Source of the DNA: Ottelia alismoides
Taxonomy: Eukaryota > Streptophyta > Magnoliopsida > Alismatales > Hydrocharitaceae
Direction of reading: 5' to 3'
Length of the DNA: 64,000 nucleotides
Assembly (NCBI GenBank): GCA_037367405.1
Contig: JAZKJV010005542.1
Span: 670,501-734,500, forward strand
Under the pieces are notes generated by a model, which made no database searches, had not been told where the DNA came from, and saw nothing but the letters and a program-made list of their open reading frames with translations. Within the stretch, counting starts at the first letter, position 1. Each line of letters starts with the position of its first letter. The position numbers were made by a program, and so were the translations under genes. Of the stretch, positions 33,465 through 43,129 are shown piece after piece.

Positions 33465-33864
33465 CTATACTTTGGGTGCACTTTACCCTAAGTATAGGGG
33501 GGATGTAGGACTCTCGGGTATTCGTTTGATTCTTTCTACCCCTGTTTTGCCGCCTATACTTAGGGATATTTCACCCTAAATATAGGGGGGGGGGGGGTAG
33601 ACCCTGTACATCCTTCACTCGAATTTCCCTTTATGTACAGCTTGCTATACTTAGGATTACTTGATCCTAAGTATAGGGGGAAATACTGAGTTCTCTTCAT
33701 TCTATTCTTTGATTCATCTTTGTATATAGCCATTCATTTTCACTTCCCTATACTAAGCACGAGTTATGTCTTCTTCATCGCTCTTGATCACTCTGAGGAC
33801 ATCGTTCAAGCTAAGTATAGGGGGGTGTGTATATATTTCATATATACTTTAAGCCATAACTCGT
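33465..33864 (+). other. Structured 3' module of element B: four CTATACTTAGG stem-loops with PPT-like arms
   Basis: Stem 1: 33465-33477/33485-33497 (12 of 13). Stem 2: 33553-33565/33574-33586 (12 of 13), followed by a run of 13 G. Extra stem CTGTACAT/ATGTACAG: 33604-33611/33633-33640. Stem 3: 33645-33657/33664-33676 (13 perfect). Stem 4: 33746-33758/33810-33822 (12 of 13), with ACGAGTTATG inside its loop complementary to CATAACTCGT at 33855-33864. Centre spacings about 88, 91 and 124. Each right arm plus its trailing G run resembles the polypurine tract at 48239-48251. Non-coding; role unknown. Confidence 0.85.
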
Positions 33865-35092
33865 ACTTTGGGTGAGTATGTTAATAAATAAGAATGGCTA
33901 AAAACCTAAAAATACATAAAAATTTAAAAATTTTTCCATGTATATAAAATTCTTCTTGCACATACCTATTTATTTATAAAATTATTTTTGTACAAATGAT
34001 TGTAAAATCATTTTGTGTAAATAGCTTGTAAATATTTTCATATCAAAACTATGTATATAGTATAAAATTTTTGTAAAATGTTTTGAAAATAAAAAGTTTT
34101 CAAAAACCTTGTGTAAATTTTTGTAAATATTTTGCAAAACTTCGCATTCATGCATACATCCATTTTTTCAAACATTTTTCGAAAATTTTGCACATTTGTA
34201 AATAGTTTGTAAATTGCATCTTTGTAAATACTTTTATAGTTTTTCCTGGATCATAGTTGACATTTAAACTAAGCCTGGAGTTAAATTGACAAATGGAGCT
34301 TGATTAAGACCTTAATCCACCTAATAATAAGAGGAACCTTATAGGGCTTAGGATTGAGGCTTTTCAGGTCCATTGGGACTTAATTCTTTGAGTCCACTAG
34401 GCTATGATCACATGTCATCTCGATGAGCCTAAGTAGAGCACTTAACAACACACACATGACTCTCAGAGACAATGGCTTTACTTGCACCAGCACCTTATAC
34501 ATAGCTCTCCATGGATGAGGTGGTGAGGAGGCAGTTTCCTTTGGCTTGGGGTAGCATATGAGGGTAGTACTTCTAGGCGGAACCTCTCTTCTTCTTCTAG
34601 TGAAGGAAGTGTGTCTCAACTTGGTCTGGTGGTTATGAAGTCTAAAGACAGAAGCCATGGGTTGCAATAAAGTTTCAAAAGAGGGATAGTCTACTGGCTC
34701 AAGAGGAAAAACTCCTTGTATATATGCTGCACCATATAGATATGTTGTACAAATGCACAAAAAAAGAAAAGAACTCCAAAAAAGTGGTGGGTCGTATTTA
34801 AAATTTAATAATCCCACCGGAGTGTATATAGTCAAATAAAGCAAAAGCTTATGGTATACATGTTCCATCTCATGAAGCTTGTAGCAGGAGACTCAGCTAC
34901 ACTGGTTAGAGCTCCCAAGGATACATGGCTACACAGGCCATGGTTCATTCTCCTCATCCCCCTCTTCTTGAGCCGGTTGCACTTGAACTTAGAAGGGAAT
35001 ATCCCGCTTCTCGAGTAAAGAGTTGCTAGACCGAGGCATTAGAGTTACCAGGTTGAGGGAGGTTGTTTCTTTGTTACTTCTGAGGTGGGGAG
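33865..35092 (+). other. 3' region of element B, left of the element C insertion
   Basis: AT-rich with TGTAAA-type runs to about 34240, then higher-complexity sequence also present in element C (38940-39760, opposite strand) and D (63640-64000). Shared peptide-like blocks occur in changing frames: SLLAQEEKLL near 34690, AGDSATLV near 34880, LEPVALELRREYP near 34975 and LLDRGIRVTRLREVVSLLLL near 35025. They may be remains of an additional ORF or just conserved RNA. Ends with the GGGAG copy (35088-35092) beside element C. Confidence 0.6.
35088..35092. other. Target site duplication GGGAG, left copy
   Basis: GGGAG abuts the left LTR of element C and recurs at 47926-47930. Removing element C and one copy rejoins 'cttctgaggtggggag' to 'ctacatatcac', a continuous string that element D has at 63745-63775 on the minus strand. 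Confidence 0.95.
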
Positions 35093-38000
35093 TGATGACA
35101 CAAAATCCGACGCGGTCGAGATGGGATAAAATAATATCACAATGTTGTCGTTGTTCTCAACCGCACGAATCGGTCAACGAGAAAAATTTATATTTTAAAC
35201 CACTCAATAAAAGATAAATCAATGAAAACTAATGTAAGTGGCTTTTCGCTATTCTTTTTACCTGGTACAACGACTAGGGTCAAATACAAGGAGCACGTTT
35301 GAAAAACTAAGTAGTCAGATTTCCAAGCTAATTTTTAATGGTTTTTTTTTAATTTTTATTATTTTTTGTATTTTTCGAATAAGACACAAAATGCACAAAA
35401 ACACACACGCAACACTCTTTTTATATTTTTCACAAAGGTCAAAAATATACAAAAAATTCCAAAGAAAATGTTTTTGAGTTTTGTATACATTAAAATATTT
35501 TTGGTAATTTTTTCGCAATTTTCTTATATTTTTGAAATTTTATAAAAATAAAACAGTGGAAAATAAAGAGACTATTCACAGCCAGGAGTATTTTTCAATT
35601 TAAAAATTCTTTAAATACTCAAAATTTCTGGAGATTATTTTTAACAAAAACTACAAAGAAATATCTACAAATAGAGACCAAGATCAGAATTTTTGGATTT
35701 TTCTATAATTTTCTACAATTTTTTTATGATTTTTAATTTTTAGCAATTTTTTTGGAGTTTTATAAATGCAAAATGCACAAAAATTGGATAGAATCTAAAA
35801 GAGATCAAAATGCACCTACATTAGTTTTTTTGGAAATTTTTGGCAATTTTTTTATTTTTTTATGAATTTTCAAATTTCTGACAAGGAAAAAGATACAGTT
35901 TTTGATTTTTTAAAAATATCAAATGACAATAAAATTTGATGAAAACTTTATACAATTGCAAGCACTATAGCAGGAACTTACACAAATTTTTGCAAGATTT
36001 TTAGAGCTGAAAACTATTTATTTCATTCAAAGAAGTCATGCAAGTTATTGTTCTGAACAATAGGGACTGAAACGTGGATATTTAAAGTTTTGACACAAAA
36101 TGATAGCAGAAATAAAAGGCGGGAAGAAGCTTGTAATTTACCCACTAAAAGCACATGTCTATTGGAGCTTAGGGGCGTGACTGCAATTTCGAAAACTTCC
36201 ATGGGCATTTACGTAAATTTTCCGATTTATAATCCAAACCCTAGGGCATCCTTCGTTTCTTGTAAAAGGGGAGGAGAGGCAGGCCGCCGCCACTGGGGAG
36301 TGCACAGGCGGCGCACAACGGGCGGAAGGGCGGAGGTCGGGCTCGACGCCGGCGGTTTGGAGATACAGATGGACGGAGGGCTGGTGCGTGGGGGTGCGCC
36401 GCGGAGGGGGGTCGCGTGCACAGCACGACCATGCTCAGATGGTTCAGGAGGTCGGCGGGGGTTGGTCCCGCACGCGGAGGGGCGGCTGGTTGGCTCGGCG
36501 CCGGTGGTCTGGAGATGCGGATGGACGGAGGGTCGCCCGTTGAGGGGGGCGGTGCCGTTGGAGGCGTCGTGGAAGCGCAGTGGGGCGCCGCCACAACGAT
36601 GGGGCAGGAGCGAGGCGCGCAGGAGGAGGGGCCGCCGCGGGTCAGGGGGGGCTGGCGGTCGGAGCGGCTGAGGTCGCGTTGGTGGAAATCCTCACGCGTG
36701 CGGGGGAGAAGGGCGGCGGGGGTGACAACCCCTGCTGCTTTATTTTTTTATTTTTTTGTTTTTATTATTATGTAATCTGCATGAAGAAGTTAAAAAATAT
36801 ATATTTTTGGTTTTTTTAACAGAAAATGTAACTAAAAGAGAAAGGATTTTTTTATGTTTTTTATTTTAAATGGACCTGCAAAACTATAGTTAGAGATAGA
36901 AACAAAAATTTTTATTTATTTATTTTTACCTGCAAAACAATTGTTAGAGATAACTTTTTTTTATTTTTCCTGCAAAAAGAAGATGTGAGATAAACAGGAA
37001 AAATGATTTTATGTTTTTTTTATTTATACACAGGAATGGGAACAATGAATGGGCAGATCTTGCGATATGGAAGAGAAATCCGTGACTCTGACCACCGTGC
37101 GTGGTCGGAGGTGAACGGTTGTGCGAGATAGAAATGAAATGCGGAGATCGGAAAATGAGATGGAAAATCGGTCTCGATGCGGAAAAGTGTGTGGTGAATT
37201 TTGCTATATTTTTTAATCTAAAAAATAATCACTACTCCTACGCAAAATTCTAAGCCTATGATTTACCTACGAAAAATAACGAGAAGTAAAAGTGGATCTC
37301 ACCTCGGGGTTCGGACATGCCATGATGGCCTCGACGAAGCTCAAATCGCTGTCACCGACCGGATCGGAGGCTAGGACCCTCTTCAACAAGAAACCTCTCG
37401 GAAATCGGGCTCCTCTCCGCCAAAGATCGATCAAGTGTGAATGAGGGAGGAAGAAGCCAATAAAAAGAGAAGAAAAATCAAAAATGGAAAATATTCACAT
37501 ATAAGGAAAGTGTTTATTGGATGAATTAATAAAATAATTAAATTAATAAATTAAATTAATAATTAATTACGAAATTCGGAATAAATATATTAAATAAATA
37601 AATGAATTAATTGAAAATCAATTAACCACCATAATGGTGGCCATATAAGGTGTGGAATCAAATCTAAAATACATGGTAAGTTATTAAGTCAGTTAATTCA
37701 CATAAATCCAATATATTAAATATGAATCTCGAAACTAAATTAAAATAATTAAATAATATTAGATAATTAAATTTATTTGTGGTTTTTATTTAAGGAAGTT
37801 AGTCGTATACACATATTATACACTTATAATACAATATATACATAGTACAAATAAGGAAATAATTTTTATAAAACATTTTTTAATTTTTTTTAATTTTTTA
37901 TTTCTTTAACGAAAATAATATTTACAATTATATACATTATATAAAAATAAATATAAATAAATATATGCAATAAATATATGGGAAAATTGCACAAAACACC

Positions 38001-38638
38001 CTAGAAAACCGACTTTTTAATCGTAACTCCAAAAAATATGAAACTACATCCATTTGAAAGATAATTTAATTTATAGTATAATGGAAGTGAATTTGGTTTG
38101 ATTTGATCTCGTATGGAGCCGGAATTGATGTTTCAATTATCGCTTTGCGGCTTTTTCTGGGTGTAATTATTTGCAATATATACAATATTTTAATTTACAA
38201 ATATTTTTATTATTTACAACACAATTTTATTTACAACTTTTATTTACAAAAGTAATTAGTTTGAGGTCAAATTCTGTACAAATAAAATAATGTGAGTTTT
38301 GTACAAATATACAGGAAAATATTTACAAGATATTTTTGGTTTTTCTGATAGAAGACCTTATCTCCCCCTACTTTATTCCTGCTCGATCAGGTCAAGTCTT
38401 GACCTTCTCTCAGAGTTAGGGTCAGTCTGCATTTATTGCATAAATACATCCTTTATTTTTCTTTTCTTTTTCTTTTCTTCTTTATTCTTTTATTTATGTA
38501 CAAAAAGTGTTAAAAATGCAATTTTAACAAATGCATGCAAAATGGTAAAATTATGAAATTAATGGGTATTTACAGGTGTTTGACTAAGAAAATGAAGCTA
38601 AAATAAAAGAATAAAGGCGATGAATCATGGATTCATCA
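35093..38638 (-). repeat. 3' LTR of element C
   Basis: 3546 bases. Left edge TGATGACACAAAATCC (LTR 3' end on the minus strand), right edge the terminus CGATGAATCATGGATTCATCA. Closely matches 44385-47925 throughout. Contains a GC-rich island at 36250-36725 in otherwise AT-rich sequence and a GACCAC-cgtgc-GTGGTC palindrome at 37090-37106. The double W-box of the A/B LTR family was not found here. Confidence 0.93.
36215..36730. repeat. GC-rich island inside element C LTR
   Basis: Sharp rise in GC, preceded by TTTATAATCCAAACCCTAG on the plus strand (TATA-like plus telo-box-like string). Inside, 36341-36380 and 36492-36532 are near-direct repeats (GCCGGcGGTtTGGAGAt...GGACGGAGGG). The same island is at 45515-46020 in the other LTR. 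Long ORFs exist on both strands and in overlapping frames; they look like GC-driven artefacts. Confidence 0.6.
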
Positions 38639-38653
38639 TTCCCCTATACTTTA
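38639..38653 (-). other. Polypurine tract of element C
   Basis: The minus strand reads TAAAGTATAGGGGAA immediately before the 3' LTR start TGATGAATCC. A small stem TTTGCTA/TAGCAAA (38656-38662/38669-38675) lies next to it, as in B and D. It primes plus-strand synthesis. Confidence 0.85.
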
Positions 38654-38675
38654 CCTTTGCTAGTCCCTTAGCAAA

Positions 38676-40633
38676 CACTTATTTGGAGAATAAGTCAAAA
38701 CAAAAATAAAGAAAAGAAAAAGGAAAGAAGTTAGAATAATGTTGACTTTTAAACTTATCTTCATAAAAATGTAGTCTAGAGCTCTGTCGGACCTTTGGAT
38801 TATTAGTGTGTCAGAACCTTAATGGGATATGGATTTAAAACCTAACAGCCTCTAAGTTCCACAAGACTCCTATTCAGGTCTCCTCAACAGTCAGATCAGA
38901 ACAAGTCTACATACACAAATTCTTGTGACTATGAAATCATACTTGTACGGTGTAGATGAATATAGCTCCTCATCTCAGAAGTAACAAAGAAACAACCTCT
39001 CTCAACAAGGTAACTCTAATCCCCCGATCTAGCAACTCTTTCTTCGAGGAGCGGGGATATTCCCTTCTAAGTTCAATTACAACCAGCTCAAGAAGAGGGG
39101 ATGGAGAAGAGAATGGACGGTAACCAGTGTAGTTACCTATCCCTGGATGCATGACCAGTGTAGCCATGTCACCCGCTGCAAGCTCACAAATATTTGACTT
39201 TGAAACTCTCATTCTCTTTTTTTTTCACTTGTATATACACTCCGGCAGGCATTTTACTTTTCAATCAGGCCTGTCCACTTTTGGAGATTTTGCATTTTTT
39301 TCTTTTTTTTTTTGAAAATATATACAAGGTGCAGCATGTACATAAGGAGTTTTTCCTCTTGAGCCAGTAGACTATCCCTCTTTTGAAGCATTATTGCAAT
39401 CCCACAGCTCCTGTCTTTAGACCTCATCATCACCAAACCAAGTTGAGACGCACTTCCCTCCCTAGAGGAGGACGAGAGGTTCCGCCTAGATGTACTATCC
39501 TCTTATGCTACCCTAAGCCAAAAGAAATTGCCCCCTCACTACCTCCTCCATGAAGAGCTACGTGTAGAGTGCGTTGTCCAAGGTAAGCCACGGTCTGAAA
39601 GAATCATGTGTGTGTTGTTAAATATTCTACTTAGACTCATCAAGATGACACGTGAACATAGTCGTGTGGACCCAAAGAATTAAGTCACTAGGACCAGAAA
39701 AGTCTTAACTCCACATCTTATAAGGTTCCTCTGAAATTAAGTGGATTAAGGTCCAACTAAGCTCCATTCTTCAATTTATTCAGACTTAGTTTAATTATCA
39801 AGACTATCCTGAAAAATGCACATGCCAATGCAAGAAAATATGTACAATGCAAGAGAAAACAAAATCTTTTTGTGAAACAATTTTCAAAATTTTGAAATTT
39901 TTATAGATTTTTGAAAAATGATGTACATGCAATGAAAAATGATGTACATGCAAAAGTTTTTTTTAATGCAAAATAGTTAGAAATATATACAAGTATATAT
40001 ATAGCAATATTTTTTAGAGAATGGTTAGGGATTATATATACATATGTACAAAGAAGTGAGTCAATTATTTACAAGAGTCATGAGAAAGGATTTACAATTT
40101 GAGTAATTTATACAATTAGATACACCGTTGGATTTTTTTAATAATTTTTTTACTCTTTTTTAAATTATTTTTTTTATTTTTGTAATGCAAGTATTCCTCA
40201 AATTTATTTGAAAATAATTTTACAAATAGTTTTGAAAACTATAGTTCAAATTAATTTTTCAGACAATTTTACAATCATTTACAATCATTTGAAAACAATT
40301 TTGCAAACATTTTTCAAACAGTATATATAGATTTTCAAAATAAATTTTCAAGCATTTTTTAAACATTTACAAATAGTTTTTACAAAATAATTTTATTTCA
40401 CACAAAGAGAAATTTTTTTTACAATCCACAATATTTTTACAAAGGTTGAAAATATTTTTCAAACACTTTTCAAATAGTCTTCAAAAGATTTTTCAAATAG
40501 ATTTTCAAACTACTTTCAAAATATTTTTCAAAATATTTAACCTGACTTATTAGCCAGTATGTACAAGGAAAAATTTTTGAGGAAATTTCTGCATCTCTCT
40601 TTTTACAGTATATTAGCCATATTAAAAATATGA
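38676..40633 (-). other. 3' non-coding region of element C
   Basis: About 2 kb. The part at 38940-39760 shares blocks with element B (33865-35092), including peptide-like segments AAGDMATLV, LELVVIELRREYP and KELLDRGIRV on the minus strand near 39190-39010 and QKRDSLLAQEEKLLMYM near 39380. 39780-40620 is AT-rich with repeated TTTTCAAA/TTTACAA. No complete gene supported. Confidence 0.6.
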
Positions 40634-41029
40634 AAGTACGAGTTGTGGCTAAAGTATATATACAATATATACGACACGCCCCTATAATTAGCTCGAACTA
40701 TGTCCTCATAGTGATCAAAGAGCTGGAAATAAAGACATAACTCGTGCTTCGTATAGAAAAGTGAGAAGAATAGTATACTACAACGACGAATAAAAGAATA
40801 AAATCAATAGAAGTCGGTGATCCCCCTATACTTAGGATCAAGTAATCCTAAGTATAGAAGACTGTACTCAAGGGGAAAACCGAGGGGTAGAATGTACTGA
40901 GTTTACCCCCCCTATACTTAGGTAAAATATCCCTAAGTATAGGCAGCAAAACAGAGGTAAAAAGAATCAAAGAATAATCACATGTCTGACACCCCCCTAT
41001 ACTTAGGGTAAAGTACACCCTAAGTATGG
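40634..41029 (-). other. Structured 3' module of element C
   Basis: Stem 1: 41017-41029/40997-41009 (12 of 13); stem 2: 40932-40943/40911-40922 (12 perfect); stem 3: 40845-40857/40826-40838 (13 perfect); stem 4: 40746-40756/40680-40692 (degenerate). Centre spacings about 86, 86 and 124, the same as in A and B. The CTGTACAT stem between 2 and 3 is worn. The module survives in an element without pol, so it is more likely needed in cis than part of a coding function. Confidence 0.85.
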
Positions 41030-41182
41030 AATGACCATGAGATGAATAAGGGGTATGAGAAAGAATGGATGTATGATATGGACAGAGTGGATCTATACAG
41101 ATGTGATCAATGTTGAGGTGCCTCTCAACGAGCGCTAGAGTTTACGCCCCTAGCTAGGTGCAAAGGCTAGGATAACGCCGTA

Positions 41183-42442
41183 TCAAGGTTCAGGACGACA
41201 TTGGTAATGCGAATACCCTACTGTCGTTCCAGTCTCAGTGGGAACAACGAACTCAACAGAGTCAAGAGAGTAAATGATAACACCCAGATAAACAGTCAGG
41301 CGGGTGTTTGCTACCGGGTAAAGATATTTGCAGATGAAGTCAGGCTCCAGTAGCACAAAAGAAATCATTGGCTCAAGATCTGTATGGAGTGAAAGGGAAG
41401 AGCCGAAGAAGACGAACATGGAGAAGGAAGGATCTGTCAGAGAATCCTCCACGTCAATCACCGTCTCGAATAAATATGGAAGGTTATGATTAGGAGACTC
41501 AATATAAAGGCTGATATCAGATGTATATAATGTAGAAAAATCAGTGAAATCACTGAATACCTCAAAGATCGGCTCATCCTCGCGAGGGTCGTCGAGGAGA
41601 GAATCATCAAACTCATTATCACATATATCAGAAGACTCGGTCTCGTGATCCAACAGATCGGATGCACTCTCAAAAAGTGAAACCGAGTACACAGGGTTCG
41701 TGACATCCTCCCGCAAATAACCCTCGGGGAGTAAAGCCAAATCATCAGGAAATTGGGGATCAATGCTGTCAAATGTCATGTCCTCCAAAAATATATCGAC
41801 CTTATCAAATGGGAGGACACAAGGCTCAAATACGGGACTATCAAGGTCTGTCGAATGAAAAATCGGTCCCTCATCAAGCTTGCTTTGCTGAGATGGATCC
41901 AAGTATATCCCCGAATCTGAGAAGATCTCCTGAAGACAAGACACTGAATCAACTGTGTATGGATACTGGAATGACTCTAAGGATGGCTGAAATGTGGGCT
42001 CCTCCTGTATCTCTTGGGATCCTAGCAGATCTAGAATCGAAGAATCTTCTATGTGAAAGAGCGGGACTGGCTCAAAATCTGACTGTAAATTCATTTGGTT
42101 CTCAACCAATATCCGGCTCTGAGAACTCACAACAATAGGCAACACATCCATCAAATGAGAAGTATCAGCATCCATATCCTCTGATCGGTGTGTGATGTTT
42201 GAATCACAATGATGCGTCACACACTCAACTGTTGTCATCTCTCCCTCATGTGTTGTCCTGAATAAATCATCTTGTGAATATGGAGTGTCTGAAAGTGAAT
42301 CCAAGATGGTCTCAAATAAATCCAGGTCAGGACTGTGGTGTGAACCACCATACGAGGTAATGACATATGCAATCTGCTCTGTGGTCCTCCCCCTCATGGC
42401 GATATGGATAAGGTCAGTCATCGAAAATCCATGACCTGGAAA
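41183..42442 (-). CDS. Acidic C-terminal extension of element C gag (unknown function)
   Basis: Open for 412 codons after the ATG at 42421 and in the same frame as the gag core just upstream, separated only by a TGA at 42443-42445. The first residues (FPGHGFSMTDLIHIAMRG, ITSYGGS) are the normal continuation of an Athila-type gag core, so the real protein is probably one gag of about 650 residues and the TGA a late mutation. The rest is strikingly rich in Asp, Glu, Ser, Leu and Phe in short acidic-hydrophobic strings (LDLFETILDSLSD, DEPIFEVFSDFTDFS), with no zinc knuckle, protease DTG or RT motif. I do not recognise the domain. Ends at 41183. Confidence 0.7.
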   Translation of the reverse strand, partial: FPGHGFSMTDLIHIAMRGRTTEQIAYVITSYGGSHHSPDLDLFETILDSLSDTPYSQDDLFRTTHEGEMTTVECVTHHCDSNITHRSEDMDADTSHLMDVLPIVVSSQSRILVENQMNLQSDFEPVPLFHIEDSSILDLLGSQEIQEEPTFQPSLESFQYPYTVDSVSCLQEIFSDSGIYLDPSQQSKLDEGPIFHSTDLDSPVFEPCVLPFDKVDIFLEDMTFDSIDPQFPDDLALLPEGYLREDVTNPVYSVSLFESASDLLDHETESSDICDNEFDDSLLDDPREDEPIFEVFSDFTDFSTLYTSDISLYIESPNHNLPYLFETVIDVEDSLTDPSFSMFVFFGSSLSLHTDLEPMISFVLLEPDFICKYLYPVANTRLTVYLGVIIYSLDSVEFVVPTETGTTVGYSHYQCRPEP

Positions 42443-43129
42443 TCACCTCAAAAGTTCTCGTAACCTCAACCATGTATCTATTAATGGCTTCTGGGGGTTA
42501 ACTGAAAAATCACGAATACAAGACTGCATCATCTCGGCTCTAAGTCGGGGGTAAAATTTCTGCAAAAACAACAATCGTAAATCTCCCCACGTAGCAATCT
42601 TCCTTCCCAATCGTCTGTGCCAAGTCTTGGCTCTACTCTGAAGTGTGAATGGGAAGGTGATTAACATAAAATCCTCAGAAGTGATATCAGAATATGATCG
42701 TGATCCACAAAAATCCTCAAACTCATCGATATGCAAATAGGGTTCCTCGTGCAATTCCCCAAAAAATTTTGGCAGTAGATCAATGAACTCTAAATCCAAA
42801 ATGAATGGTCTCAAAGTAGAAGCGGACCGTGCTTCTTGATCATGGTTTTTATCCATCATCCTAGGATAGAAGTCATGTAAAGCATGTAACTGCACCCTAT
42901 GACCATCAATGGGATGCACTCTCATCTCGGCAAGATGAACACCCGAGTCTCGTATTTGGTCAATCTGGTATCCTCGGATTTCACTCACAGCATATCCCGA
43001 ATGGGAGGGTGGGTAGGGAGAAGATGAGAAATCGGATGGAGTTCTGACCTCCCAAGAGAGTGGGCAGGAATGATGGGCATGAAGATAAGAAGCCGCAAAA
43101 TCGGGCTGGAATGGAATGTGACCCATCAT
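42443..43129 (-). pseudogene. Gag core domain of element C, ending at an in-frame TGA
   Basis: The start ATG at 43129 (MMGHIPFQPDF) has the same MMG beginning as element B gag and follows a pyrimidine-rich leader. Residues 1-110 are Pro/His-rich. The gag core then runs IDLLPKFFGELHEEPYLHID, EFEDFCGSRSYSD, MLITFPFTLQSRAKTWHRRL, ATWGDLRLLFLQKFYPR, FSVNPQKPLIDTWLRLREL. The frame stops at TGA 42443-42445 but continues in frame in the acidic extension. A CGA-to-TGA change would explain the stop. Particle assembly and RNA packaging are the expected roles. Confidence 0.85.

Noticed and set aside
34380..34868. 162-codon ORF on the strand opposite to element B
   Set aside because: Antisense to the element, no recognised domain, and the shared peptide-like blocks with element C are on the other strand.
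33333..35092. Envelope-like gene after pol, as in some Athila elements
   Set aside because: No long ORF, signal peptide or membrane segments are visible; only short peptide-like blocks in changing frames.
36090..36775. ORFs of 117-193 codons in the element C LTR, repeated at 45449-46162
   Set aside because: Their repetition merely reflects the two LTRs; frames overlap on both strands, composition is Gly/Arg- or Pro/Ala-rich, and the two copies differ by frameshifts and stops.
37500..38300. AT-rich TATA/ATAA runs as a possible matrix attachment region or satellite
   Set aside because: Not tandem; the same text recurs in the partner LTR at 46790-47580 and is just the LTR AT-rich part.
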